A DNA stretch of 64,000 bases, from the NCBI RefSeq assembly GCF_905147365.1, contig NC_056412.1, positions 9,044,001 through 9,108,000 on the forward strand. Direction: 5' to 3'. Below, piece after piece: positions 24,741-37,567 of the stretch. The translations under genes were made by a program, and so were the position numbers. The DNA comes from Aricia agestis. Taxonomy: Eukaryota > Arthropoda > Insecta > Lepidoptera > Lycaenidae. The notes under the pieces are model-generated. The model made no database searches and had not been told where the DNA came from. It worked only from the letters and a program-made list of their open reading frames with translations. Positions within the stretch are counted from its first letter, which is position 1, and every line of letters begins with the position of its first letter.

Positions 24741-25064
24741 TTTTTTTTTATGAAATAAGGAGGCAAACGAGCAAACGGGTCACCTGATGGAAAGCAACTT
24801 CCGTCACCCATGGACACTCGCAGCATCAGAAGAGCTGCATGTGCGTTGCCAGCCTTTTAAGAGGGAACAGGGGAGGGTAGGAATGGAAAGGGAAGGAAAT
24901 AGGGGAGGGTAGGGAAGGGAATAGGGTAGGGGATTGGGCCTCCGGTAAACTCACTCACTCGGCGAAACACAGCGCAAGCGCTGTTTCACGCCGGTTTTCT
25001 GTGAGAACGTGGTATTTCTCCGGTCGAGCCGGCCCATTCGTGCCGAAGCATGGCTCTCCCACGT
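24741..25064 (-). mobile_element. SINE-like family A, copy 5
   Basis: Full-length minus-strand copy: A-run (T on plus) at 24741-24749, all modules in order, and the 5' end ACGTGGGAGAGCC at 25064. Confidence 0.9.
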
Positions 25065-25504
25065 ATAAATAATTATTATTCATCAGTTCCGTAATGAACT
25101 ATGCTACTGTACAGGCCTTAAACAGGATATGGTTACGTGTTTATTTTATAATACGATTGCACCATGAATTTCATTCAAATCATTTAAGTGAGCATAAGGA
25201 AAAGAAATAAAATTTCGATGTAACCACTAGAAGAGCAATAAGACAATTACTCGATATTCCATAATAGGAACAGATATTTCTATTTGTATCTATTTCTTTT
25301 AAAGTTATAGGAAATCCCATTCATGTTCCCGTATTTACAAGCCGGGCACGTACCGCTAAAGTACACAAGAAATTCCACTAAGCTGAAGATTCTCTAAATC
25401 CTTTACATGCCAATACTTAAGTTGCAGCCGCTGCATAAAATTAGTGATGCGACTAATACAAATACTTAATTTTTCTTACAGTTAAACAAAATGTCTGTAT
25501 AAAA

Positions 25505-25635
25505 AAAAACTAGATCAAAATCGGTCCACCCGTTTGGATGCTACGATGCCACGGACAGATACACACACAGACAAACAGACAGACAGACACGTCAAACTTA
25601 TAACACCCCTCTTTTTTGTCGAGGGTTAAAAAATA
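25505..25635 (+). repeat. LINE 3'-end-like repeat H, copy 1
   Basis: It contains ACTAGATCAAAATCGGTCCA, a run of GACAGACAGACA, then AACTTATAACACCCCTCTTT and GGGTTAAAAA. The same unit lies at 35950-36092. Confidence 0.7.
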
Positions 25636-25669
25636 ACGTGTAAAAATATGTTCAGCTTTTATAGAGCTA

Positions 25670-25886
25670 CTAGCTGTCCCGGTAAACGTTGTTTTGCCAT
25701 AAAATGATTTTCCCTGTTTTCCTGCTTTTCTCTTGAAGTTTTTTCTGATTTTTTTTCTATAGACCTCACGGAGCCCGAGACCTTTCCAACGAATGCAAAA
25801 CCATGGAAATCAGTTCGTGCGTTCTACCGTCATCGGAGTTATATCGTCAGGAAGGAAAACCCGACTTATTTTTATATATTAGATTA
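25670..25886 (+). repeat. Short retroposon remnant
   Basis: CTAGCTGTCCCGGTAAACGT at the start and TTTATATATTAGAT at the end match the layout of the unit at 12210-12375. Confidence 0.5.
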
Positions 25887-26018
25887 GACGACAAAAATCT
25901 GCATCTTCTAGTAAGAAGAAGCAAAAATGTTATTCATCAATTATTTTGAAATACAGATTTAGGATTTCCTAGGAAATCCCAATTTAAATGCCGAATGGTT
26001 CCCAAAACCCAACATTTA

Positions 26019-26474
26019 GAATAGGGGTGATATTTTTTACAAAATTTTTATAGATGATGTACATTTGTTACACCTAAAATATATATAAAAAATAAATACA
26101 CTCTTATTTAAATTGAAAAAAACACTTAATAAATTTCGTTTTGAAATTTCCCGCTAAAACGCTAAAGTTCATCATGGTGTCGCTATGACGTCACGGTCCT
26201 CCAAACAACAAAAATCTTTGTATGGGTTTGACATCGAAATGTCACTGTCACACACAATGTTTTGGAGATCCTGACGTCACACTCTATGATGGCTGTTTGC
26301 GATCACTTGATATTGCAGATTAAATATTTAATTTTTATTAAATTAAAATGAAAAATATTATAAAGTTAATGAGTAAAAATATGTCATTTTCGGTAAACAT
26401 CCTAGAATACAAACTCCCCAAAAAACAATAATTTGTATTGTATTGCGTTTACTGTCTACACCCCTATTGATTAT
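26019..26474. repeat. Large imperfect foldback
   Basis: The outer ATAGGGGTG/CACCCCTAT ends and the inner CATCATGGTGTCGC...GACGTCAC and GACGTCAC...CTATGATG blocks (26170-26290) are inverted around a centre near 26230. The outer arms have decayed. No coding capacity. Confidence 0.5.
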
Positions 26475-27186
26475 TATTAAATGGGGTCGAGTTTTATAAA
26501 AAATATTATCTTGATGGATTCCCACACTATGAAAGGAATGCGTGTGCAAAATATGTGCATTGACATCAGCCGGCAAATTAAATAATTAATTTAACTTAAC
26601 TCGATAGTGTATATTACAAACTTTAATTTAATATAACATTCTTTCAATCTACAAAATACGGCACAACACTAGCTCAACATTCGTTCGTTTTATTTAAATT
26701 TCGAATAATCCTTTGCACCGATTTCTCGCATAATGAGCACCGCTTCATTCCAAACAGCATTAGTGAGCATCGCTGCAACACTACCGGAATAAATGGCCCG
26801 ATCTCCCCTGTGAATCTCATTTCATACTAAATTTTCGAAGCTAATTGCATTTACAGTTAAATCTTTGCTGTAAAGTACCAGATTTACATTTAATAATTTT
26901 CAACGTGATATTTTTCTTCAATAGTAGCCTAGGTATAAGGTTACATCACTAATATACCTTAGCATATAAGACAATAATCTGATGTAAATAATAACATTGT
27001 AACATAGTTTTTCTACAACGATATGATATCGTTTAATAATTCCAATTTCCAACTAATCTTCTTTTACATCATTTTGCAACTTTCTTTGTTGCAGACTTTC
27101 AGCCGTTGGTTCATATCAATATGAGGAGCTTACTGCCAGTTCATAAAGCTAAGTATTAAAGGATAGCGAGTGATTGAGTGATGTAC

Positions 27187-27868
27187 TATATCAGAGTAGT
27201 TGATTCATAGGCAGATAGCGGATCTACGTAATTTGGTTGCTCTACCTCAAACCTAGCCATCAGAACACGACTATAAAGAGCCAGTCCACACGGCGTATTG
27301 CAATGCGATGCGTCAGCGCAACGCAAACATTTTGACAAAGCAGTCTTAATCCCCTCCCGCTTCGTCTCGGGGGCTGTCATGTTGTGTGTGTTGCGACCAC
27401 GCAGCGCGCCGTGTGAACACCTTGGTTATTTGTGTGTAAAACAACGCAACGGCAGCGCCGCGTCGACGCGCCGTGTTTTTTTTTTTTTTTAAATAAGGAG
27501 GCAAACGAGCAAACGGGTCACCTGATGGATAGCAACTTCCGTCGCCCATGGACACTCGCAGCATCAGAAGAGCTGCAGGTGCGTTGCCGGCCTTTTAAGA
27601 GAGAATAGGGCAATAGGGGAGAATAGGGTTGGGAAGGGAATAGGGTAGAGGATTGGGCCTCCGGTAAACTCACTCACTCGACGCAACACAGCGCTAGCGC
27701 TGTTTCACGCCGGTTTTCTGTGAGAACGTGGTATTTCTCCGGTCGAGCCGGCCCATTCGTGCCGAAGCATGGCTCTCCCACGTATAAACGAGTGGACTGG
27801 CTCTGACCAAATGACATAGGCTCGTCAACTGCCTTTGAATCAATTTCTTCTATGGTAATTGGTACCAT
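27187..27868. mobile_element. Palindromic MITE split by a SINE-like insertion
   Basis: The left end ATCAGAGTAGTTGATTCATA and the right end (complement near 27835-27858) are MITE G-like. Inner arms AGAGCCAGTCCAC (27276-27288) and GTGGACTGGCTCT (27791-27803) are inverted, and the SINE-like copy at 27475-27783 lies between them. A further MITE G end (ATCAGAGAAATTGATTCCTA) follows at 27869. Confidence 0.65.
27475..27783 (-). mobile_element. SINE-like family A, copy 6 (nested)
   Basis: Minus-strand copy with a 15-base A-run (T on plus), inserted into the palindromic MITE 27187-27868. GACGCAACACAGCGCTAGCG shows small differences from the consensus. Confidence 0.9.
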
Positions 27869-28452
27869 CAGAGAAATTGATTCCTAGGCAGACGGCGAAC
27901 CTAGTGATGTTGGGGTTATGACTTATGACAAGTCTTAATAATTTGTTTGCTGTGTTTTGTTGGCTGAGTTTGACATAACCAATATATTTAGTTGTTAATT
28001 TATTATAATTATGTAATGAGGCGAACCAATCCTGATTAAATTAATGTTACTTCAATACATCCCACACACACATCAATTTTAAACTATTTAACGAGCTCGC
28101 TAAGTATACCCGAGAGACTGACTTGGCTGGGAAGAAATAGTTAATAGATGATATGGATATAATAAAGTTCGAAATATTTATAACTACATAATATTAAACC
28201 ATCAAGAACTTTATAAGCTCCTGAAGCCTAGAAGATGAGAACATTCAATCGACGCAGTAAAAATAAAAGCTAATTTTCGAATAGATAGATAGTACAACTT
28301 TTAGTACAACATTATCAGTATAAAAAGGTGTGATAGAACAACAAAAACGCATTTAACTTAAATAATAAAGTGAAAGTTACACAATGCTCGGCATTTGACC
28401 TCCGAGCGAAACACGTGAAACTCAAAACCGACCAAGCGTAAATCTTACTTAA

Positions 28453-28881
28453 GGGGGCGACTAACCCAAAATTTTCGATTTTATAATTCATTTTTATATT
28501 TAAAAATAAGCCCCGAATTGTTTCATTTTCTGAACTTAGATAATACATTATATATCCAAGAATTCGATCTGAGCAAAAACACGATATCTTAAAATTTTCT
28601 CTATAGAAAAAATCACAAGCATGCATCTAATTTTCACGTTTTTTTCATTTATTGCCATAACCGTGTATTGAACTAAGTTAATATTTTAACACATTGTATA
28701 AAATTCTATCATAGAGAAACCAACCTAGCCGATTTTTTATATGTCGTATATTTATCAAGTTATTGAGAAAAAACTAATTTGGCGATGAATCCGCGTCGTC
28801 CTTTTTCACCTGGCATATGAAAGACGGGTGTGAGTGTGAAGAGAGAAGGACGATGTTTGATTTTTAGGGTTAGTCGCCCTC
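28453..28881. mobile_element. TTAA-flanked MITE (piggyBac-type), copy 2
   Basis: Flanks are TTAA (28449-28452) and GTAA (28882-28885, one substitution). The ends GGGGGCGACTAACCC and the complement GAGGGCGACTAACCC match at 14 of 15 positions. The body aligns with copy 1 at 15042-15445. Confidence 0.85.
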
Positions 28882-29049
28882 GTAACGGGTTCTGACTTCT
28901 GTACGATTTTCAGTTGACAAGAAATTGGTTCAGATTCTGATAGATATATATTACGACTTTATGTGGACTATGATACTGCATCGAATATATAAGCATTAAA
29001 CATCCTCATAAAACATTGCTGACCATGCTCGGCCATGTTCTTAATAAAA

Positions 29050-29076
29050 TATATAATAATAATAATAATAATAATC
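29050..29076. repeat. (AAT)n microsatellite
   Basis: About nine AAT units are followed by CATTTATTTGCCAGAG, a layout typical of a retroposon 3' end. Confidence 0.6.
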
Positions 29077-29954
29077 ATTTATTTGCCAGAGTGAAATGTA
29101 CAGTTAGATGGTCTTCATAATAAAATACATAATCATAACACTCAACTAAACTAATAGTATGCAAATGTCTATATATAACCATCTTAACACGGTTTATAAA
29201 AACCAATTTTAGTATAAGATATTGTATGAGACGGTTGCGAACCGAGCGCCAATGGGAAAATATCTCACTATAATAGTGCTATGATAGTACCGCATTTAAG
29301 TGATTAAAGTATTTTTACGGCTCTTATCAGAAAACCCGTGACCCGGGTGGCAGAAAACTGAAACGTCGCGATTCTAATACCATAAAATAAACCAGAGGAA
29401 GATCCATAAAAGTAATTTTATTACTATAATCTCAAACACCTATCTTTATAGATACAACGAATTGAATTGAAAGTAGAAGATGGGTTAAAATCATGTTCAA
29501 TCATCTAAAAAAATGTATTACTTACACTTAGTACATAATAAAACAAAATAAAATAAAGTTTTACATATCAATGGACATCAATATATCTAGACTATATCTA
29601 AATCATCTGTTTCAAGTTTATTCAATAATAAAATAATTCTTAAATAATAAATTATAATTTATTTAAGTAATTTGGACTTGCTTCACCTTAAAACAGATTA
29701 AAAATCATGCCTTTACCCCAAAAATCCAGATTAAAGAGCACGTTCATAACATTAAAACTCGCCAGGCCACAAGATCTTTACCGTAAGTAGATATTTTTCA
29801 GCGGCCACTTAGCAAGGAATGTCCTAAGGTCATCTTGATTTATATGATACCCCAACTGTGTCCATTGTAATGAGCGTATATTTATCAAAGACCAAGGGTA
29901 TAGCAGGAACGTTTTCCTTATCTATGTCTTATGATGGACGGATGGATGGACCAT

Positions 29955-30303
29955 CATATTTTTTTATAGCTCCCACACTGAGGGTGGCCCGTTTCATTAA
30001 AACCAGGCCAGCTACGCAGGAGTAATTGTATAGTGCCCAAGTGTGTGCGCAGTACACAAGAGCACTCTCTATTCCTTTACTCTCATAACCCAGTTGGACG
30101 GAAGACCGACACGACCGGCGAGAGATCAGGCGCAGGACCGACTTTTTACATGCCCATCCGACGCAAGGATCATCTTACTTGTCAGACAATCAGGTGATCA
30201 GCCAGCATTGTCCTAATCAAACTTGGAAATAACATGTTTCCAATCGGAATCGAACCCACGATCTCCGAGTCAAGAGCCGCGCTCACTAGACCACGGAGGC
30301 GTT
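29955..30303 (-). mobile_element. tRNA-derived SINE, minus strand
   Basis: Read on the minus strand, the head GCCTCCGTGGTCTAGTGAGC contains an A-box-like TGGTCTAGTGAGCGCGG and a B box GGGTTCGATTCC. A long non-tRNA body follows, including CACCTGATTGTCTGACAAGT and CGGGCCACCCTCAGTGTGGG, ending in an A-rich stretch near 29955. It is a retroposon promoter region rather than a working tRNA. Confidence 0.75.
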
Positions 30304-31386
30304 ATCATATGAAATACCACCGTCACTGTCACAGTTTATTTGAAATTCAAACTTGTACTGTTTCACTGACTAAAAATATTACGATCACGCTGAGCTTTTA
30401 CGTTTTTATATTTATTTACAATATTTCGTTCGTAAGCCATTGAAAAAACATGTTTTACTTTAAGCATAAAGCCGACAACAGTATCAAGTCACGTAGGCCC
30501 TGTATTCTTTGTAATAATAAATACATAAATACAGAGGTTTATTTTCCTTTTGTTTATAATAACTGTTCCAACGATAATAATTGTTTTTTTATATTGAAAA
30601 AAAAAAGTGGCGTTAATAATATATAAGTACATATTACATCACTCACGTCGATCCTACTAAAAGAAGCTCTTACAAAACGTTTTTTTTTACTCCAAATCAG
30701 AACTTTAATGGAGGATTTTTAACATTGTATACAAAATAATGAGAAGGATAACGGTAATTACCTAGCTATTATAAAAACAGCACAGGTCGCGCCGAAATTC
30801 TGTATTTATCTTTATAATTACAGGCTTTTTGTACCGGTCGTATTTACGGTTCCTACTTCAACCTTTTTAACATACTTATCTAAATGTCCCTCGGATGATA
30901 AATTTCAGGGAAGTTTCAACGTCTTCCTTAGTACAGTGACAATAGTACGAGGAAAGTAGTTATATTTGTCAATTGCCTTTTTCTTAACGCAATAAAGACA
31001 AACGATGGACAACTTCGGTTTTCAGCAGTTTTTTCCTCTTCGATCATTTTTTACTTTTTCCCTTTGTAGCCACTGCTCGAATGATGACCGAAAAAACTAC
31101 AACCTTTTTTCTGGCACTATGTCTGAAGATTTTTCATATTATGTCATTAAATATAATTATTGATAGTTTTTATTCAGCCAGTTTCTTAGGGCATTCGATT
31201 AATCTATAATAAGTTAATGGAACAAAAATAAATCTTATCGAGATTATTTCAATCATAATCTGATGCCTATAAAGCCTAATATCCCAACTAATAGAAGACA
31301 ACGAATACATCTCATCACATATTATACTTGATCATACAGATTTATAAAAATTCTAAGGTATTATTTATTTATTAACAAGCCCACAT

Positions 31387-31620
31387 TGACGACCTCTGTG
31401 GCTCAGTTGGTGGGCTATTGGCAGCTCAAGCCAGGGGTCACGGGGTCGAATCCCGCCGACGGAACAAAAAATTTTCAAGGTTCCTGGGTCATGGATGTGT
31501 ATTAAATATGTGTATAATATAATAAAAATCTTAAATATATTTACGTTGCCTGATACCCGTAACACAAGTCCTTCAGGTACTTATCACGGGGCCAGGCTGA
31601 AGAGGTGTGAAGCGTCCATA
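31387..31620 (+). mobile_element. tRNA-derived SINE, plus strand
   Basis: The head ACCTCTGTGGCTCAGTTGGT carries an A box, and GGGGTCGAATCCCGCC is a B box. The body contains AAAATTTTCAAGGTTCCTGG and ends near TCACGGGGCCAG. A SINE-like family A copy follows immediately. Confidence 0.8.
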
Positions 31621-31624
31621 GATA

Positions 31625-31913
31625 TTTTTTTTTATGAAATAAGGGGGCAAACGGGTCACCTGATGGAAAGCAACTTCCGTCGCCCATGGACACTCGCAGC
31701 ATCAGAAGAGCTGCAGGTGCGTTGCCGGCCTTTCAAGAGGGAATAGGGTAATAGGGGAGGGTAGGGATGGGAAGGGAAGGGAATAGGGTAGGGGATTGGG
31801 CCTCCGGTAAACTCACTCACTCGGCGAAACACAGCGCAAGCGGTTTTCTGTGAGAACGTGGTATTTCTCCGGTCGAGATGGCCCATTCGTGCCGAAGCAT
31901 GGCTCTCCCACGT
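31625..31913 (-). mobile_element. SINE-like family A, copy 7
   Basis: Minus-strand copy. The GCGAGCAAAC-type module is shortened (GGCAAACGGGTCACC) and part of the head is deleted (CAAGCGGTTTTCTG), but all other modules are in order. Confidence 0.85.
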
Positions 31914-32244
31914 ATGATTATATTATTGATTTACTTTTTGCCTTGTCTATTACTCGTCTCTGGATTTAGCGACTTCAAAATACACGTGCCTGTGACAATA
32001 GCAAGGTCAACAGCCTCTTACACTTAAACCTTCCTTGAGCGTGGGCCAAGAGCCGCGCACTCAACATTCGAGTCGCGCACTTTCGTCGCCAAATACGAGC
32101 GAACCAATATTTGAATAACATATTTCCTGCCGAGTGCCTGAGGAAAAGATTTTCCGGATTTTAGTATTTACTATTAATACCGTAGAAACTTAATACCTTA
32201 GGCAATTGGAAAACCTTCTTTGTTACACACATACATCTATACTA

Positions 32245-32473
32245 TATAAAACTCAAAGGTGACTGACTGACATGGTGATCTATGAACGCACAGCCCAAAC
32301 CACTGGACCGATCGGGCTGAAATTTGGCATGCAGGTAGATGTTATGACGTAGGCATCCGCTTGTAAAGGATTTTGATAAATTCTAACCCCAAGGGGTTAA
32401 AAAAGGGGATGAAAGTTTGTATATAATAATACTTCTTAACGCGAGCGAAGCCGCGGGCAAAAGCTCGTATTTA
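32245..32473 (+). repeat. Dispersed repeat B, copy 2
   Basis: The match to 3357-3640 begins CAAAGGTGACTGACTGACA and ends GAAGCCGCGGGCAAAAGCTC. Confidence 0.7.
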
Positions 32474-33951
32474 ATAAAATTGCTTCTAAATATTCTAAAT
32501 ATCTATAGAGTAAATAAATGCTAAAGCAATAAAAATGTTCGAAGTATGAATAGTATGGTCCTGAAGCAGGATACTAAAATTTTATGGTAAGCCACAGTAA
32601 TAAAAAATAAGCCCGAAGAATTTGAGACTTTGCTTTAGCATGACATTTAACAAGAGTAAATTAAGTCAAATGTACAAGAAATACTTGATTACTACTCGAT
32701 TTCCGCAAACTTTTTTCGGATGGTAACAATTAATATGAAAAAACCACTACCTGGTTAAAAATATAAAAAATCTCTACTAAAATTGTTATTCAAAGTTAAC
32801 TTAAACTTACCATGAGTGTGCTCGGCAATTCGATACATTCGCGTAACATTCTAACACAAAAACAAACATGTTCAGAAAACTATACACACTTTCAAAAATC
32901 CCTAAGTTTAATTATACACTGTTGTAAAACCCTAAGTTTAAATATACACGGTTGTAAAATCCACAGTTGGCACAGTGTCGCAAATACTGCAAAAGTTCGA
33001 ACAACGTACGACCAAAAGTGTCGCTACGTCGTAGGCGCGTAGCGGCAGACGTGCTACGACTGGCGTAGCTCTGCTACGAGCGAAGTACGGGAGTCCGCGC
33101 AGACGCAAAACTAGATGTTCATTTGTCTCAGTTGTATTAAGTCCAACGTAACCGCTGACATGTACATGCGTAAATTAATCCCACTCCTCAATCTCACTAA
33201 TGCCCTAACTGTACCAAAAGCTGACAGTAAAAAGTTTACGAAATTATCATCTTTAATTTTTGTAAGATTATGGTAGTTTCTCAAATTAAATTCATTCAAA
33301 TGTTGTATTTCAATGATAAAATTAAATTAAGAAATTAAAATAAAACCCCGCCAAGCAAGTCTAACGCGAAGTGTGGAGGTTTTTAACATTTGTCGTTTTT
33401 AAATTACTGTATTTTATTATTATATTAATAAAAATATATTATTATTATATTATGCAGGTTCTTACGAGTAGCATATATCTCAACAATTATTGTCTGTTAC
33501 TAAAGATAAAAAATATGAGTTTAATTTTTAAATATCGATATTATTTTATAACGTGAACGGTGAACCTAAAGCCATGTCAACCCAAAATATGTTATGTAAC
33601 GTCTTGCTGCGAAAAATAGTAGTCCAACTCTAAGTTTTGTATTGCTCTTAAAGCTCTAATAAGGCTATTTAGAAAAAGTTTGATGAAAACGTAAATTACA
33701 TTAAACATGTTTGTCAAACAAATTTGATCGTTTGCGGGGTACTTAAGACCGAAGACGACATACTATGACATCACACTTTGATGGTATGTCGTCTTGTACA
33801 AATACATAAAAGCAAGCTGCATCATCATTGCCCTAGTTGTCAGTGGCGTAAGGTTTCTTAAGTTCTTCATCATAGTCAAAAATATACGCTGCTTCTGTAC
33901 CTATTTACCAGGTATTTGCAAATAATATTAGTCATTAAACATTAACATAAT

Positions 33952-34151
33952 ATTATGCTAAGTACTCACATACGGTTTTGCTCGATAGTTTTACTCCGAA
34001 TCGAAGGAAATGACATATTTGACATATTTAATTCCATCGAGCCGGCTCGAAGCGAGCCTTCGAGCTGTCAATTTTGCGGTCCACATGGTGGTTATTGCTC
34101 GATTTGGAGTAAAACTATCGAGCAAAACCGTATGTGAGTACTTAGCATAAT
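33952..34151. repeat. Palindromic MITE, about 200 bp
   Basis: Arms of over 40 bp (GCTAAGTACTCACATACGGT, TTTGCTCGATAGTTTTACTC and complements) flank a 107-bp centre containing inverted GAGCCGGCTCGAAGCGAG. ATAATATTATG-like sequence lies on both sides. Confidence 0.75.
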
Positions 34152-34648
34152 ATCATAATATATCATCTTACCAAATGAGTAACAGTAGGTACATTTAAAT
34201 TATGTAAAAAGTACTTTACGTTAGAATATGCTGTTATTAATATTATTTGTGCCACATAAAAATCCCGCTGTCCATGATAGCAATTTGTAAAAAGAAAAGA
34301 TCCCCTATATTTAATATGTACGATAATTATTTTAGGAAATACAGAGTATTAAAAGGGTACGTTCGCAATGTTTTTCCATACAAACGTATTCCCCAATTTA
34401 CTCCCTGGACAATGCGTCTAGACAAATCATTTTTTATGCAATATTGGGATCTGTTAAATCTATGCATCTACGTTCGTTTTTTTCTAAATTTACTAATAAA
34501 TGAAAAAATATGACCTTTATGATGAATATCAGCTTGTACTAATGGAGCCCCATCGATGTTAATGATAAAGATGACGAAGATGAAACACAATTTGATTGAT
34601 AAGTCGGCATACTCGTGCAAGTTTAAAGTATACTCGTAGTTTATACAC

Positions 34649-34691
34649 AGCCAATACTGGCTGCCAATAAGACTGGCAGCCAGTATTGGCT
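34649..34691. repeat. Perfect hairpin AGCCAATACTGGCTGCC
   Basis: 17-bp arms enclose a 9-base loop. GCCAGTACT/AGTACTGGC motifs recur at 34740 and 37083, suggesting a fragmented larger element that spans 34649-34865. Confidence 0.65.
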
Positions 34692-35002
34692 TGGTATATG
34701 CCACGTGTGAACAGTTTTTCAAGCCAGGCCAACGCTGGCTGCCAGTACTAGCGAAAATAGAGCGCCCATCTATTTTCCTAGCCAGTGACCCCTCGAACCC
34801 CGCGCCAACTGCGCAGACATATTATTGTGTAGACGCATCTCGCCAGTCACTGGCGAACGTCTGTACGGTACACAATACACATGTGTTTTTAATTTCTAGG
34901 ACAAAATGCCGAGAAAATTCAACGAAGAGGATACTTTAAAATTTATAATATAACTATATAGGGAGCTCGAATGCTTGTGGGATAAGTGTTGTGATTCATT
35001 AC

Positions 35003-35429
35003 AATAAAATTAAATTAAGAAATTAAAAAAAACCCCCGCCAAAATAACTTTAAAAAGTAATGAAATAATATTTACTGCCTTTAAGTTCAAATAATTCCTA
35101 ACTTGTGTAAAGTAATATTTTAGTCCATAATTGTTGTCACGGTGCGTCGGGGGACCGCCAAGTAAACTGCAACCTACAACCGCCAAGTCACTGATTACGT
35201 ATCTCGATTCAGATCGCTGTGATTTGTGAATTGATCCTTAAACTTGTTATGTGAAATCAAACACCTACATTAGCGGTCCCCCGACACACCTTGACAACAA
35301 TTATGGACTAAAATATTACTTTACACAAGTTAGGAATTATTTGAACTTAAGGGCAGTAAATATTATTTCATTACTTTTTAAAGTTATTTTGGCGGGGGTT
35401 TTTTTTTAATTTCTTAATTTAATTTTATT
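35003..35429. repeat. Large foldback element, about 427 bp
   Basis: Arms of about 150-160 bp, including CCCCCGCCAAAATAACTTTA, TTTAAGTTCAAATAATTCCT and GTCGGGGGACCGCC with their complements, enclose a centre near 35165-35275. A partial relative of the arm (AAATTAAATTAAGAAATTAA, CCCCGCCAAGC) sits at 33316-33375. Confidence 0.8.
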
Positions 35430-35949
35430 TCATACTTTTTAAACTTGTGTTGGTTATAGTGCAGAATAATTCCTATCAACAGAATCATATTCTCATGATC
35501 TATTAATGTCCTTTTCGATGAGGCCGTTAATATGAGCCAAAACATGAAACCTCCACTTTGGGTTCATACGAAGCTCGGTTCCTATAGAATCCAGGTGATG
35601 CTGCAGCAGCAGCATGTAAATATTTACTGTTTATACTTTATCTACTTCTTACTGGTTATCGCAATTAAAATGAGCCTAAACACGAAACCTCTGCTTTAAG
35701 TTGGCGAGGAATTGGATATCCTATTGATTACCAGGTGATGCTGCAGCACCAGGTCAACTTTCTATTGTTATGTATATTACGTATTGTATATTCACAAATG
35801 TCATATACTAGAATGAAATATAAAACCCATCAAACGACTACAAGTTGCTAACGGCTTTTCATGAACCAGATAAACCCTGATTGTCCAGCACTGAGCAGGC
35901 TGATGATGATGAATTATAGCTAAGAACACTCTCGATTATGTCAGCTTTC

Positions 35950-36018
35950 AAACAAAAAAAACTAGATCAAAATCGGTCCACCCGTTTGGATGCTACGATG
36001 CCACGGACACATACACAC

Positions 36019-36049
<31 letters not shown>

Positions 36050-36092
36050 CGTCAAACTTATAACACCCCTCTTTTTTGTCGGGGGTTAAAAA
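35950..36092 (+). repeat. LINE 3'-end-like repeat H, copy 2
   Basis: Nearly identical to 25505-25635, with a longer GACA run. Confidence 0.7.
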
Positions 36093-36741
36093 TAAATAAA
36101 ATATGAGCGCTTCGGCACTATACTCCACTCGGGCTAACTTGTCGCTAGCGGTCATTGTCTCCTGTCAAAAACTTGTCATTTTCCTTAAAAAACCACGATA
36201 AACAATATCTGACACTTCATTGTCAATCGCGGTTTATTTTATACATTGAGGTACTATAGACTGGAGAGAGCCATTATATCGGTGTATAAGCGTCAAAAGC
36301 GTGTAATATTATGTCCTACTTAGTAGGACATAACAAAAGAGTCAGATTTAACAATAAATACGTAAGTTTTGAACAATGTTTTTTGGGCTTTTCAATCGGT
36401 ATTTTTGTAAGCTAAAAGATAATTTATAAGTTTATTAATCCCTTATTCGTGCTATATAAGGCATTAGTGCTAAAAATGTCAAATCAATTAATAATGTGGC
36501 TATACAAATTGCATAGCTTTTTACGTGTGTTTACGGATTCTCATCACTTGAACTATAGTTAATCGATATCATGAACTAATTGACTTTCTTTCCTGTATCA
36601 TAATGGGCTTCGAAATAATCGACAAATAGAAATATTCAAGAAAATAAACGCACACTACTTGTATGAAAAAAAGCACAAAATGGCCACGCGATGACGGGCT
36701 AAGACTACATCTATACTATTATACTTTATCTATGATTTTAT

Positions 36742-37074
36742 ACGTGAGAGAGCCATGCTTCGGCACGAATAGGCCGGCTCGACCGGAGAAATACCACGTT
36801 CTCACAAAAAACCGGCGTGGAACAGCGCTTACGCTGTGTTTCGCCGAGTGAGTGAGTTCACCGGAGGCCCAATCCCCTACCCTATTCCCTTCCCTACCTT
36901 CCCCTATTCCCTTCCCTTCCCATCCCTACCCTCCCCTATTATCCTATTCCCTCTTAAAAGGCCGGCAACGCACCTGCAGCTCTTCTGATGCTGCGAGTGT
37001 CCATGGGCGACGGAAGTTGCTTTCCATCAGGTGACCCGTTTGCTCGTTTGCCCCCTTATTTCATTAAAAAAAAA
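36742..37074 (+). mobile_element. SINE-like family A, copy 8
   Basis: Full-length plus-strand copy from ACGTGAGAGAGCCATGCTTC to TTATTTCATT and a 9-base A-run. It carries a long CCCTTCCC/CCCCTATT minisatellite. The 62- and 60-codon frames over it derive from the repeat. Confidence 0.9.
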
Positions 37075-37268
37075 TGGCCAGGCCAGTACTGGCTTCTGCA
37101 GGCGCCGAGATTATTAGCTCTGTGTGAACTATACTTAATAATTTAGAATTTTTGTAAAACGAAAGCTTTTTGTTTTTATCACCAAAATCAAAATCAAAAA
37201 TATTTTTATTCGGAGTAATTTTTTTACAAAAACTTTACCGAGCGTCGATACTACGGTGCCTACCACCT

Positions 37269-37441
37269 GAGGGGTTAGTGCGAGTTTTATTCGATCATAC
37301 GCATCGAGCACGTTTACGCGAATTTATATGGGATCAAAGCAGTATCCACGTTAGCCAGTAGATGGCGCTGCTTTCATTCCATATAAATTCGCGTTAACGT
37401 GCTCGATGTGTATGATCGAATAAAACTCACACTAACCCCTC
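37269..37441. repeat. Palindromic MITE, about 173 bp
   Basis: GAGGGGTTAGTGCGAGTTTT and ATTCGATCATACGCATCGAG are inverted at the right end. The arms are about 70 bp and the centre is about 30 bp. Confidence 0.75.
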
Positions 37442-37567
37442 GGTTCGGGAACTAACCCGGCGAGAAGAACCGGCGTAAGAAACTCGCACGGGGCCATCTT
37501 TTACTAAAAAGATGGAAAATTACAATTTAAAACATATAACAGTACAACACGGTCACATATCATATAT

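Noticed and set aside
30234..30303. tRNA-like sequence on the minus strand
   Set aside because: Only the A and B boxes are kept. A SINE body follows, and no full cloverleaf or acceptor stem is visible.
31387..31465. tRNA-like sequence on the plus strand
   Set aside because: It is the promoter head of a SINE. The anticodon arm and acceptor pairing do not form a proper tRNA.
36852..37034. Recurrent Pro/Leu/Ser frames (also at 1208, 10061, 31656, 37662 and 46857)
   Set aside because: All lie inside SINE-like family A copies and read the CCCTTCCC array. The same peptide appears at each copy because the repeat is shared.
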